Assembly (NCBI GenBank): GCA_030592465.1
Contig: JAUVJB010000089.1
Coordinates: forward strand, 1 to 11,148
Direction: 5' to 3'
Length of the DNA stretch: 11,148 nucleotides
Source of the DNA: Bacteroidota bacterium
GTDB taxonomy: Bacteria > Bacteroidota > Bacteroidia > Bacteroidales > B39-G9
Shown here: positions 1 through 7,108 of the stretch, one piece after another
How the letters are laid out: each line of letters starts with the position of its first letter
Position numbering within the stretch: position 1 is the first letter of the stretch
Program-made: the position numbers and the translations under genes
The notes under the pieces: model-generated
Seen by the model: the letters and a program-made list of their open reading frames with translations, nothing else
Databases searched by the model: none
Told to the model about the DNA's origin: nothing

Positions 1-102
1 GCAGAATCATTTAACGCTAAGATAAAAGCTTTTCGTGCTACGCAAAGAGGTGTAACAGATATCCCTTTCTTTTTATTTAGACTTGCTAAAATTTATGCCT
101 AA
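1..102 (+). CDS. Transposase C-terminal end, ISAon1/ISL3-like (partial)
   Basis: Reading frame 1 is open from the window edge to TAA at 100-102 and gives 33 residues containing AESFNAKIKAFRATQRGV and ending FFLFRLAKIYA. This matches, from memory, the highly conserved C-terminus of ISAon1-type transposases (ISL3-like DDE enzymes common in Bacteroidota), where the Glu of AESFNAKIK would be the last residue of the DDE triad. The enzyme would cut and join the ends of its own insertion sequence. The start lies outside the window, so it cannot be judged whether the copy is intact. No disruption is visible in the part present. The IS end should lie a short distance downstream. Confidence 0.85.
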   Translation, partial: AESFNAKIKAFRATQRGVTDIPFFLFRLAKIYA

Positions 103-207
103 TCCCCCAACTTTTTAAAGTGACCCGTTTCCGTGCAGATACTACATAGTATTTGTACGAAAACTCTATAATGTTTACTATACTTAAAATAGATGAAAAT
201 TTATTGT
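103..207. other. 3' flank of the IS transposase, with a strong hairpin
   Basis: No gene. The run TCCCCCAACTTTTTAAAG directly after the stop resembles the non-coding tail of ISAon1-type elements, so the IS right end probably falls here; its exact position cannot be set from one copy. Positions 133-158 form a near-perfect stem with the core ATACTACATAGTAT (139-152). The outer part contains two G-T pairs that would be stable as G-U only in RNA made from the + strand, so it could act as a hairpin in the transposase mRNA tail. There is no T-tract after it, so it is not a canonical terminator. Confidence 0.45.
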
Positions 208-421
208 TTGAATGATATCCGTCAGCTGACGGATTAAATGGTTAAAATTTGTCCGACTGCCGGCGGATTGTTATAATACCTAAACCGCAAGTCAGGGTTT
301 GACTGCTTAAATATCAACTACTTAAGCTATAATGAACGGTTTAAGTTAAGCCCTGACTATCAAACGCTTAAGCTTTCTGTTGCGGAATTAAGGTAATACT
401 TGCCATTATATCTTATCAATA
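208..421 (+). repeat. Dispersed palindromic repeat A, copy 1 (interrupted)
   Basis: This copy starts TTGAATGATATCCGTC and carries a perfect 18 bp palindrome, ATCCGTCAGCTGACGGAT (217-234). A second GC-rich block follows, GTCCGACTGCCGGCGGATTG (251-270). The repeat then continues TTATAATA (271-278) and resumes at 399 with CTTGCCATTATATCTTA. Copies 2 (5761-5854) and 3 (8252-8304) run through this point without a break, which shows that 279-398 is an insertion. The copy runs directly into repeat B at 421. The GC-rich palindromes stand out in AT-rich DNA and resemble REP-like elements. All three copies in the window lie just 3' of a + strand gene. Confidence 0.8.
279..393. mobile_element. 115 bp MITE-like insertion in repeat A
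   Basis: The segment begins CCTAAACCGCAA and ends TTGCGGAATTAAGG, which reads CCTTAATTCCGCAA on the other strand, so the ends are imperfect terminal inverted repeats. It is flanked by the 5 bp direct repeat TAATA (274-278 and 394-398). Removing the segment plus one TAATA restores a sequence that aligns with the uninterrupted repeat A copies at 5821-5850 and 8270-8298. Inside, GTCAGGG (291-297) pairs with CCCTGAC (351-357) and TAAACCG (281-287) with CGGTTTA (337-343), so much of it could fold. It encodes nothing and would need a transposase supplied in trans. The mobilising family is unknown. Confidence 0.65.
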
Positions 422-506
422 ACAATTTAGCAATATATTCAGTCTGTAAAATAAGCTGTATTGCAATAATCCCGATTGTTCGATATTTTAGAGTTTCTTC
501 ATATAC
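421..506 (+). repeat. Dispersed repeat B, copy 1
   Basis: The run AACAATTTAGCAATATATT is followed by TAAAATAAGCT, TATTGCAATAATCCCGA and TTTAGAGTTTCTTCATA. The same blocks occur in the same order at 9229-9366, where a 50 bp hairpin is added. This copy joins repeat A without a gap and ends 1-2 bases before the stop codon of the minus-strand gene 508-2307. It would therefore be transcribed as that gene's 3' untranslated region. In this copy the CCCGAA..TTCGGG hairpin seen in copy 2 has decayed (CCCGATTGTTCGATA). Confidence 0.75.
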
Positions 507-507
507 C

Positions 508-2307
508 CTAATTAATACTTTTTGCGTTTGCTTCCGTTTTTATCCAGTTTACTAAACCTTTTTTTTCAATAATCTGCATAAGTTTTTCAGGTAATGGAGC
601 AATCTTAAACTCTTTATCATTTAATTTGATAATTCCATTATTAAAATCAATATCTACATTATCGCCCGGCTTGTAATTATCTACAATTTCTTTATTTACA
701 ATGAGTAATAAACCTTGATTAATTGCCGAGCGGTAAAAAATTCTATTTACCGATTTTACAATTATAGCTTTAACTCCTGCATAAGCTAAACCCACTGCCG
801 GATGCTCACGCGAACTGCCGCAACCAAAGTTATCGCCTGCAATAATAATATCACCTTGTCTAACATTTTCGGAAAATCTCTCATCAAAACCTTTAAACAG
901 ATGAGGTAAAATTGAAGAAGCGTCAGAGCTTAAAACATTATAAGTTAAATTGCCGGCAAACATCTGGTCGGTATTCAAATCATTAATATCAGTATAATTC
1001 CAAACATTACCAATTTTACGATTATCTTCTTGCTTTATCTCAACAACTGAACTTTGGTCTTTCACATAAGGAAATTTATCATTAGCTTCAATACCTCGTG
1101 GATCGGTAATTTCACCTTTTATAGCAGAATAAGCCACACAAGCAGGTGATGCTAAATATATTTTAGCATTTTTATTACCCATACGACCCAAAAAATTACG
1201 ATTGGCAGTAGATATTACTGTAAAACCATCGGCAGGTATTCCTTGTCCTGTGCCAAGACACGGACCACACGACGAACCTAAAATATTCGCTCCGGCTTTC
1301 ATCAATTTAGTAATAATACCTTGTTCAATTGCTTGTAGATAAATTTCTTTAGATGCAGGGGCTACCAACAACTGAAAACCATCAGCCACTTTTTGTCCGT
1401 CTAATATTTCAGCAGCAATTTTTAAATCTTCCAAACGACCGTTTGTGCATGTCCCGATAAGTGCTTCGTTTAATTTCACACCTTGCACTTCAGATACAGC
1501 TTTAACATTATCAACATGATGAGGTGCTGCAACTACCGGGAAAATATCACTCAAATTAATTTCAATTTCTTTAAAATAATTCGCTCCTTCATCTGCCCAA
1601 ACACCTTCAATTTTATCTTTACCGTAATATTCTGCAAGTACCTCATCAGCAGGGAAAACCGCATTTTTTGCGCCCATCTCTGATGCAAGATTAGATAGAG
1701 TCATTCGTTGTGGAATTGTAAGGCTTTTAACACCTTCACCATGATATTCAATAGACATATAATTAGCGCCTGCAGAGCCAATCATGCCAATTATCCAAAG
1801 TGAGATATCTTTTGCATAAACGCCATTGTTTAATTTACCTTTTAAAGTAATTTTAATTGATTCCGGAACTCTAAACCATGTCTCACCACGCTTCCAGATA
1901 CCTGCAGATTCTGTACGGTCAATTCCTGCAGCAAGAGCATTAAAAGCACCTGCAGTGCAAGTATGACTGTCACTGCCGACAATTATCATTCCCGGTTTAG
2001 CATGATTTGCCATTAACTGATGACATATTCCGTTGCCGGCATCATAAAATTTGTTTATTCCTTGGTCTTTTACAAAATCGCGAATTAACTGATATTGAGT
2101 AGCTAACTTTGCATTTGTCGGTGGAGCATTATGGTCTAACACAACTAATAATTGATTGCTATCAGCAACTTTAACGCCTCCCATTTTTTCAAATGTAGCT
2201 TTTATGCTTGCTGTATTATCGTGCGTTAAAACAATATTTGGTTTTTTAAAAACTATACTGCCTGTTTCAGCACCTAATATTTTTTCTACAAAAGTTTTAT
2301 TTCCCAT
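508..2307 (-). CDS. Fused LeuC-LeuD-like aconitase-superfamily hydro-lyase (paralogue 1)
   Basis: This is a single 599-residue chain with a large-subunit-like catalytic part (about 1-405) and a small-subunit-like swivel domain (about 435-590). Family members move a hydroxyl group on a dicarboxylate or tricarboxylate using a [4Fe-4S] cluster. The cluster cysteines are C287 (GTCTNGR) and C347/C350 (SSCGPCLG). The acid-base residues D58-H59, H96 and D113-S-H115 are present, as is the swivel-domain GCGSSREH with SSR at 498-500. By motifs it looks catalytically complete. The presumed specificity loop (about 453-456) reads NLTY, close to the YLVY I recall for archaeal isopropylmalate isomerase, so isopropylmalate or citramalate is the best guess; homoaconitate, citrate or dimethylmalate remain possible. 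LeuC and LeuD are separate proteins in most bacteria. It lies downstream of paralogue 2 on the same strand, but the 349 bp gap argues against tight coupling. The start is ATG, with no clear ribosome binding site. Confidence 0.85.
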   Translation of the reverse strand: MGNKTFVEKILGAETGSIVFKKPNIVLTHDNTASIKATFEKMGGVKVADSNQLLVVLDHNAPPTNAKLATQYQLIRDFVKDQGINKFYDAGNGICHQLMANHAKPGMIIVGSDSHTCTAGAFNALAAGIDRTESAGIWKRGETWFRVPESIKITLKGKLNNGVYAKDISLWIIGMIGSAGANYMSIEYHGEGVKSLTIPQRMTLSNLASEMGAKNAVFPADEVLAEYYGKDKIEGVWADEGANYFKEIEINLSDIFPVVAAPHHVDNVKAVSEVQGVKLNEALIGTCTNGRLEDLKIAAEILDGQKVADGFQLLVAPASKEIYLQAIEQGIITKLMKAGANILGSSCGPCLGTGQGIPADGFTVISTANRNFLGRMGNKNAKIYLASPACVAYSAIKGEITDPRGIEANDKFPYVKDQSSVVEIKQEDNRKIGNVWNYTDINDLNTDQMFAGNLTYNVLSSDASSILPHLFKGFDERFSENVRQGDIIIAGDNFGCGSSREHPAVGLAYAGVKAIIVKSVNRIFYRSAINQGLLLIVNKEIVDNYKPGDNVDIDFNNGIIKLNDKEFKIAPLPEKLMQIIEKKGLVNWIKTEANAKSIN

Positions 2308-2656
2308 TTTTTATGTGTTTTTTATTTACGTATTCAATTCCACTTTGTACAGATATTATTTGTATAGAATAATTTATAATTTATTGTCACTAATTTTACG
2401 TCATTTGTTGTCATTTAGCTTCGCTGTCATTTGTTTCACGTCATTTTACTTTGTCGCATGCACAGTTCACAGGGTAAAATTGCGAAGCAATATTTCACGG
2501 CGGTCATTTGGCTTCGCCGTCATTTAGTTGTCATTCGCTGTGCTGCCATTTAATTGTTTATTAACAATTAATGACTACTAATGACACAATCAATGACCAC
2601 TATTTATAAACAGACTAGAATCTACTACATTCTGCCTCCTGTATTCTACCTAATAA
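2308..2656. repeat. Gap between hydro-lyase genes: degenerate GTCATT repeats
   Basis: No gene is convincing here. GTCATT, usually as GTCATTTG or GTCATTTAG, occurs at 2400, 2410, 2426, 2440, 2503, 2519 and 2530, with a variant GCCATT at 2545. Several are followed by GCTTCGCT/GCTTCGCC. To the right the reverse form AATGAC occurs at 2570, 2580 and 2592, so the two arms face each other around the hairpin at 2550-2571. Positions 2468-2497 (CACAGGGTAAAATTGCGAAG and following) resemble the reverse complement of the hairpin inside repeat B at 9249-9298. No consensus promoter for the gene at 508-2307 was found here. Confidence 0.6.
2550..2571. repeat. 9 bp inverted repeat (hairpin) at the centre of the GTCATT arms
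   Basis: TTAATTGTT (2550-2558) and AACAATTAA (2563-2571) are perfect inverted repeats with the 4 nt loop TATT. With one bulged base the stem extends outward through CATT/AATG. It lies about 85 bases 3' of the stop of paralogue 2 on the minus strand and could mark the end of that transcript, but no U-tract follows on either strand. Confidence 0.5.
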
Positions 2657-4468
2657 TTAAAACAACCCACCATTTTGGTAAATTTCCATCTGAACCTCAG
2701 AAAAATTTTCAGCATTAATAACTTTATTATTACTCAAATTTGTTACTTCACCTGTCTCGAAATTAACTCTAATTTTATCGCCGTCAGATAAGTTCAAATC
2801 ATTAACTGACTTATATGTTAAGATAGGAAATGCAGCATTAATAGCATTACGTTTATAAATAGCACCAAAAGACTCGGCTAAAATTGCCTGAATCCCGAGT
2901 GATTTGAAACAATCAACAGCTTGTTGCCGAGAACTTCCACTGCCAAAGTTTTTTTGAACAACAACAATATCTCCTTTTTTTGCTTTTTTTGCAAAATCTT
3001 CATAACCTTCAAGGTTATCAAAAGTATATTGCCCCATTTCATTTATATCAGTAATTGAAAGATATCTATTATGAAAGATCATATCTGTATCAATATTATC
3101 TTCTTTAATGTACCAGACTCTACCTTCAACAACAGTAGATTTTTTAATTGGTTGAGCCTTTTTAATTTTTGTTTTCTCAATTTTTTCTGCCTTTTCATCA
3201 ATAGTGAAAGTAACAGGTTTCTCGGGAATATGTTTATAATCAACAATACATCCTGCAACAGCCGAAGCTGCTGCTGAAGCAGGTGAAGATAGATAAACAT
3301 CGCCTTTACCTTGTTTCCCTGGAAAGTTACGATTTCCTGTACTAATAGTTACCTCTCCCTCACCGTTTTGACCAACCTGTCCGGCAGCACACCCTGCACA
3401 TCCTGCATTTGAAACCAATGCTCCTGCATCTTTAAATATTTTTATAATACCTTCAGACAAACACTGATTCCAAACCTCATTGGTTGCAGGAACTATTTTA
3501 AGCATAACACCCGGTGCAACTTTTTTGTTTTTTAAAATTTGAGCTGCCTCTCGCATATCTTCCATCCTGCCATTTGTACAACTGCCAATAAATGCCGAAT
3601 CAATCTTTATTTGCTTAATATTTTTAATTTCAACAGTGTCGTGTGGCTTCCCCGGACGAGATATTCTTGGTGCAAACTTATTTAAATCAATATTATATTC
3701 TTTCTCATAAACAGCATCATTGTCAGCTTTTACTAATTCGATTTTTTTTCCGGCTCGTTGTTCACTATATTCTAAAATTTTCTTATTTGGAGTAAATAAA
3801 AGAATTATTGCACCCATCTCAGTAGCCATTGACGAAATAGTTATTCTTTCATCTAAAGTAAATTTATCAACTTCATCACCATAAATTTCAATAGATTGAC
3901 CAAGTAATGTATTAGCACCAAAAATCGATAATAAATTTAAAGCAATATCTTTTGCAAAAACATTTTTAGGTCGTTTGCCGGTAAAATTAATTTTTACAGA
4001 TGGCGGCACTTTAAACCACACTTTACCTTTACTCCACGAAACTGCAATATCCTTATCGCCCATTCCCTGACCAAAAGCACCAACAGCACCAAGAATATTG
4101 GCATGTGAATCGGTAGTAATTGCAGTCGAACCTGAATAAACCATACCTGTATGAATTAAAGTATGAGTACCAATACCGTTATCAATGTCATAAACTTTAA
4201 TGCCTTTTTTTCGGGCAAAAATTCTACAAATTTGCTGGTTTACTGCATATTTTTGATCCGAACCTGTTGGATTACAATCGAATGTGAAAAACGTTTTTTT
4301 AGGATCTGCAATAGACAAATTATTGTCTCTAATATTTTTTACTACATTGGCACCTCCAAAGTCACGCGCTGCTCTAATATCTATTTCAATGTCAATAATA
4401 TCACCAGGTCTAACAACATCATGTTTTGAATGATTTGTTAGAATTTTTTCTATTAATGTCATTCCCAT
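2657..4468 (-). CDS. Fused LeuC-LeuD-like aconitase-superfamily hydro-lyase (paralogue 2)
   Basis: This 603-residue chain has the same build as paralogue 1: large-subunit part about 1-410, charged Lys/Glu-rich linker about 411-447, and swivel domain about 448-600. Cluster cysteines are C297 (GSCTNGR), C357 and C360 (NAGCAGCAAG). D120-S-H122 and SSR (512-514) are present. Two sites differ from the usual pattern. The Asp-His pair aligned with D58-H59 of paralogue 1 is D64-C65 (FDCNPTG), and the swivel motif is FGSGSSRQQ rather than FGCGSSREH. The His aligned with H96 is shifted (GIGTH, H102). The specificity loop is YLSI (469-472). These differences suggest a different substrate, or altered chemistry, rather than a redundant copy. 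I cannot name the substrate. ATG at 4468 is used; a second ATG two codons in is possible. No leuA or leuB neighbour is present. Confidence 0.8.
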   Translation of the reverse strand: MGMTLIEKILTNHSKHDVVRPGDIIDIEIDIRAARDFGGANVVKNIRDNNLSIADPKKTFFTFDCNPTGSDQKYAVNQQICRIFARKKGIKVYDIDNGIGTHTLIHTGMVYSGSTAITTDSHANILGAVGAFGQGMGDKDIAVSWSKGKVWFKVPPSVKINFTGKRPKNVFAKDIALNLLSIFGANTLLGQSIEIYGDEVDKFTLDERITISSMATEMGAIILLFTPNKKILEYSEQRAGKKIELVKADNDAVYEKEYNIDLNKFAPRISRPGKPHDTVEIKNIKQIKIDSAFIGSCTNGRMEDMREAAQILKNKKVAPGVMLKIVPATNEVWNQCLSEGIIKIFKDAGALVSNAGCAGCAAGQVGQNGEGEVTISTGNRNFPGKQGKGDVYLSSPASAAASAVAGCIVDYKHIPEKPVTFTIDEKAEKIEKTKIKKAQPIKKSTVVEGRVWYIKEDNIDTDMIFHNRYLSITDINEMGQYTFDNLEGYEDFAKKAKKGDIVVVQKNFGSGSSRQQAVDCFKSLGIQAILAESFGAIYKRNAINAAFPILTYKSVNDLNLSDGDKIRVNFETGEVTNLSNNKVINAENFSEVQMEIYQNGGLF

Positions 4469-4784
4469 AATTATATTTTTTAGTTTCTATTCTTTAAAAT
4501 TTATTCTTCAAATAAACATTATTTTAAATTCTTATACAACAAAAATCAATCAAATTTTCATCATCAACAAAAAAAACACAACATTTTGATTATTAAACAC
4601 TTATTGGCTAAATCTAAAAAGACATATTTATTGTCTGCATAAAAACTAATTCATTTATTATTATTCGTCTTTACAAAGGCTTAAAAATAAATTTGCTAAT
4701 AAAAATTAAGATAACACAATAAAAAAAATTATCTTGCAAAACTTTTATTTTTATTAATTTTGAAAAATATTATATAAAAAATTC
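4469..4784. other. Divergent promoter region between hydro-lyase and ROK kinase
   Basis: No gene. The 316 bp are very AT-rich with many A and T runs. The + side carries a good Bacteroidota-type promoter (4734-4762). The minus side has only a weaker candidate: TTG at 4537-4539, 20 bp, then TTTATTTG at 4509-4516, both read on the minus strand, with one mismatch to TAnnTTTG. That would give a leader of about 35 bases before the ATG at 4468. No operator-like palindrome longer than 5-6 bp was found. Confidence 0.4.
4734..4762 (+). promoter_or_regulatory. Promoter candidate for the ROK kinase gene
   Basis: TTG (4734-4736) is followed after 18 bp by TAATTTTG (4755-4762), a full match to the Bacteroidota -7 consensus TAnnTTTG. 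Initiation would be expected about 6-8 bases downstream, leaving a short leader of roughly 15 bases before the ATG at 4785. Confidence 0.55.
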
Positions 4785-5741
4785 ATGACTGACATTGCTT
4801 TAGGAATCGATATTGGTGGAACAAACACAGCTTTTGGTTTTGTTGACAGAAAAGGGAATTGTTTATTTGAAGATTCAATTGCAACACAGACTCACAAAGA
4901 TGTTGATTTATTTGTTAAAGAGATATATAACAAAGTTCATGAAGCATTAAAAAAATATAATGATGTAAAATTAATTGGAATAGGTATTGGTGCTCCCAAT
5001 GGAAATTTCTATACAGGGACTATTGAGAATGCCCCCAATTTAAGATGGAAAGGAGTAATTCATTTTTCTGATATATTTAATAAATATTTTAATCTTCCTG
5101 TTTTTCTGACAAATGATGCTAATGCTGCAGCAATAGGCGAAATGATTTATGGTGGAGCAAAAGGCATGAAAGATTTTATTGTCGTTACTTTAGGAACAGG
5201 ATTAGGTAGTGGAATTGTTGTTAATGGAGAATTACTATACGGACACAATGGTTTTGCAGGAGAAATGGGGCATGTTATTATTACTCCGGATGGTCGTCAA
5301 TGTGCTTGTGGCAGAAAAGGTTGTCTTGAGACATACGTATCAGCAACAGGTGTGAAGCGTTCAGTATATAAATTATTAGCCGATAATCTTGAAGAAAGTG
5401 AATTAAGAGATATTCCTTTTAATAAATTAACTGCAAAAATGGTTGCCGATGCAGCAAACCGTGGCGATAAAATAGCTCTCAAAACTTTTCAACATACCGG
5501 CAGAATGCTTGGCGAAGTTTTAGCAAATACAGTTGCAATAACAAGCCCTGAGGCTATATTCCTTTTTGGTGGTCTTGCAAAATCAGGTGATTTAATTTTC
5601 AAACCTACGAGATATTATTTCGAAAAAAATTTATTAAAAATTTATAAAAATAAAATTAAACTTTTGCCTTCAGGATTAGATGATAATGCTGCTATTTTGG
5701 GCTCCAGTGCTTTAGTATGGAATGAACTTGATAAAATTTAG
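4785..5741 (+). CDS. ROK-family sugar kinase (glucokinase-like)
   Basis: This full-length ROK protein of 318 residues is predicted to be cytosolic. It would use ATP to phosphorylate a hexose, most likely glucose or a related sugar such as N-acetylmannosamine or fructose. The phosphate-binding motif GIDIGGTNT is at 7-15. LTNDANAAAIGE (108-119) contains the catalytic Asp111. GTGLGSGIVVNG (137-148) is the second phosphate loop. E160 and H163 (GEMGH) together with C173, C175 and C180 (CACGRKGC) form the ROK sugar- and zinc-binding signature. There is no N-terminal helix-turn-helix, so it is a kinase and not a ROK repressor. It appears monocistronic, with its own promoter and repeat A 20 bases after its stop. 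Sugar specificity cannot be read from the sequence. Confidence 0.93.
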   Translation: MTDIALGIDIGGTNTAFGFVDRKGNCLFEDSIATQTHKDVDLFVKEIYNKVHEALKKYNDVKLIGIGIGAPNGNFYTGTIENAPNLRWKGVIHFSDIFNKYFNLPVFLTNDANAAAIGEMIYGGAKGMKDFIVVTLGTGLGSGIVVNGELLYGHNGFAGEMGHVIITPDGRQCACGRKGCLETYVSATGVKRSVYKLLADNLEESELRDIPFNKLTAKMVADAANRGDKIALKTFQHTGRMLGEVLANTVAITSPEAIFLFGGLAKSGDLIFKPTRYYFEKNLLKIYKNKIKLLPSGLDDNAAILGSSALVWNELDKI

Positions 5742-5760
5742 CAACAAAGTATATAAGTGC

Positions 5761-5854
5761 TTGAATGATATCCGTCGGCTGACGGATTAAATGGATAGAA
5801 CTTGTCCGACTGCCGGCGGATTGTTATAATAATTGCCCTTATATCTTAACAATA
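5761..5854 (+). repeat. Dispersed palindromic repeat A, copy 2
   Basis: This is an uninterrupted copy: TTGAATGATATCCGTC, palindrome ATCCGTCGGCTGACGGAT (5770-5787, one central G-T), GTCCGACTGCCGGCGGATTG (5804-5823), then TTATAATAATTGCCCTTATA and CTTAACAATA. It closely matches 208-278 plus 399-421, which reveals the insertion in copy 1. It begins 20 bases after the ROK kinase stop codon and would form a hairpin in that transcript's tail, though no T-tract follows. It is not followed by repeat B. Confidence 0.85.
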
Positions 5855-6086
5855 TTTATTCCGAATAGTTTTAAAAATCAAAGCATGACAAATTGACATG
5901 TTTTATAATAAATTACTATAATTTTGTCATAAAATATATATTTTTATTTAATTAAAGTAATTATTTAGATAAAATAAAGATAATTATTTGTAAATTACTT
6001 GTTTATATTTTTTTTTATTATTATTATTGCATATATTATATTTTATTAAACATAATAAATTGTATAACAGTATAATAAAATATAAC

Positions 6087-6094
6087 TATTTTTG
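6087..6094 (+). promoter_or_regulatory. Candidate -7 element for the M23 peptidase gene
   Basis: TATTTTTG matches TAnnTTTG. The nearest TTG upstream (6060-6062) is 24 bp away, slightly long, so support is partial. Initiation near 6101 would leave a leader of about 70 bases containing the palindrome at 6121-6151. Confidence 0.35.
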
Positions 6095-6120
6095 CTAAAA
6101 TTTTTATTAGAATATACTTA

Positions 6121-6151
6121 TTAAGTTAAACAATAATATAGTTTAACTTAA
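6121..6151. promoter_or_regulatory. Perfect 11 bp inverted repeat before the M23 gene
   Basis: TTAAGTTAAAC (6121-6131) and GTTTAACTTAA (6141-6151) are perfect inverted repeats with a 9 nt spacer, ending 18 bases before the ATG at 6170. It could be a repressor operator on DNA or a leader hairpin that limits access to the start codon. AT-rich DNA produces such pairs by chance more easily, but 11 perfect pairs with a short loop this close to a start is notable. Confidence 0.45.
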
Positions 6152-6169
6152 CTAAATAAAACGAAACAA

Positions 6170-7108
6170 ATGAAATATTCTTTTAACGAAGAAACGCTTA
6201 CATATCATAAAATTGAACGAAATAATAAAAAATTAATAAAAAAGATTATTTATTTTTTATGTTCCGGTCTAATAATTTCAACTATAACATTACTATTCTT
6301 TTCACAGAATATAGAAACACCAAAAAAATATCTTTTAGAAAAGAGAAACCTTAAATTAATTAAAAATTTTAAACAAATAAATCAACAACTTGACGCTGCC
6401 TCAAATGTTTTATCCGGCATTCAACACCGTGATGATAATTGTTATAGAATATATTCAGAAGTAAACCCAATACCACCAACAATTAGACAAGCTGGTTTTG
6501 GTGGTGTAAACCGCTATAAAAAATTAGAAGGTTATGAAAATTCTGATATTTTAATTGAGACAGCAAAAAAATCCGATGAAATTTTAAAACAAATATATAT
6601 TCAGTCAAAATCATTTGATGAGGTCTTTTCAATAATAAAGAGAAAAGAGAAACGATTTGAATGTGTTCCTGCCATACAACCAGTATCATATCGACAACTA
6701 AACAGAATTTCAGGTGTTTTCGGCATGCGTATTCATCCTATTTTCAAAACAAGAAAAATGCATTATGGCATTGACTTTGCTGCTCACATTGGTTCAAATA
6801 TTCACGCTCCCGGGGACGGAAAAGTTATTTTGGTAAAACATTCAAAAAATGGTTATGGCAATGAACTTATAATTGACCATGGATTTGGTTATAAAACAGT
6901 TTATGCTCATTTACACAAAATACTTGTAAAACAAGGGCAAAAAATTAAAAGAGGTGAAATCGTCGCCAAAGTAGGCAGCACGGGTTTATCTACCGGACCA
7001 CACTTACATTATGAGGTTCGCTTCAATAACAGACCTATTAATCCTGCAAATTTTTTTGTAAACGACCTTACAAATAAAGAATACGATAGAGTGTGCAATG
7101 TGCAATAG
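6170..7108 (+). CDS. Membrane-anchored M23 (LytM-like) metallopeptidase
   Basis: This 312-residue protein has a basic N-terminus, one transmembrane segment at about 26-46 (IIYFLCSGLIISTITLLFF), a helical periplasmic stalk (about 50-165) and a C-terminal M23 domain (about 180-296). Metal and catalytic residues are present: H198-x3-D202 (MHYGID), H247 (YAHLHK), and H278 and H280 (GPHLHYEV). It should therefore be an active zinc endopeptidase cutting peptide cross-links in peptidoglycan, or an activator of such an enzyme; the intact motifs favour direct activity. Similar membrane-tethered M23 proteins are common in Bacteroidota and act in cell-wall remodelling or division. It seems to stand alone, with a long AT-rich upstream region and a palindrome near the start. 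There is no clear Shine-Dalgarno; ATG at 6170 is chosen because it precedes the membrane segment by a normal distance. Confidence 0.92.
   Translation: MKYSFNEETLTYHKIERNNKKLIKKIIYFLCSGLIISTITLLFFSQNIETPKKYLLEKRNLKLIKNFKQINQQLDAASNVLSGIQHRDDNCYRIYSEVNPIPPTIRQAGFGGVNRYKKLEGYENSDILIETAKKSDEILKQIYIQSKSFDEVFSIIKRKEKRFECVPAIQPVSYRQLNRISGVFGMRIHPIFKTRKMHYGIDFAAHIGSNIHAPGDGKVILVKHSKNGYGNELIIDHGFGYKTVYAHLHKILVKQGQKIKRGEIVAKVGSTGLSTGPHLHYEVRFNNRPINPANFFVNDLTNKEYDRVCNVQ

Larger units (their letters stand above)
5855..6169. other. AT-rich upstream region of the M23 peptidase gene
   Basis: No gene in about 315 bp, almost entirely A and T. TGACAAA (5886-5892) and TTTGTCA (5923-5929) form an inverted pair. 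Inside this pair lie TTG (5893-5895) and, 23 bp on, the -7-like TAATTTTG (5919-5926), so a distal promoter with an unusually long spacer is conceivable; it would give a leader of about 240 bases. A nearer -7 candidate and a palindrome are listed separately. Confidence 0.35.

Noticed and set aside
3071..3300. Small open frames opposite to or out of phase with the hydro-lyase genes, including 68-123 codon frames at 1483, 2156, 3071 and 4163
   Set aside because: They lie inside strongly supported genes, or mostly so, have low-complexity composition typical of shadow frames, and show no recognisable domain.
508..4468. Gene fusions of LeuC and LeuD as a sequencing or frameshift artefact
   Set aside because: Both paralogues show the same fusion with intact linkers of different length and sequence, so the fusion is real.
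4620..4636. AGACA-N7-TGTCT inverted repeat between divergent genes, as an operator
   Set aside because: Five base pairs in AT-rich DNA is expected by chance, and it overlaps no promoter candidate.
5893..5924. TTGACA-N18-TATAAT, a sigma-70 promoter of E. coli type
   Set aside because: Bacteroidota use a different promoter consensus, and in such AT-rich sequence the match is weak evidence; the overlapping TAATTTTG is mentioned instead.
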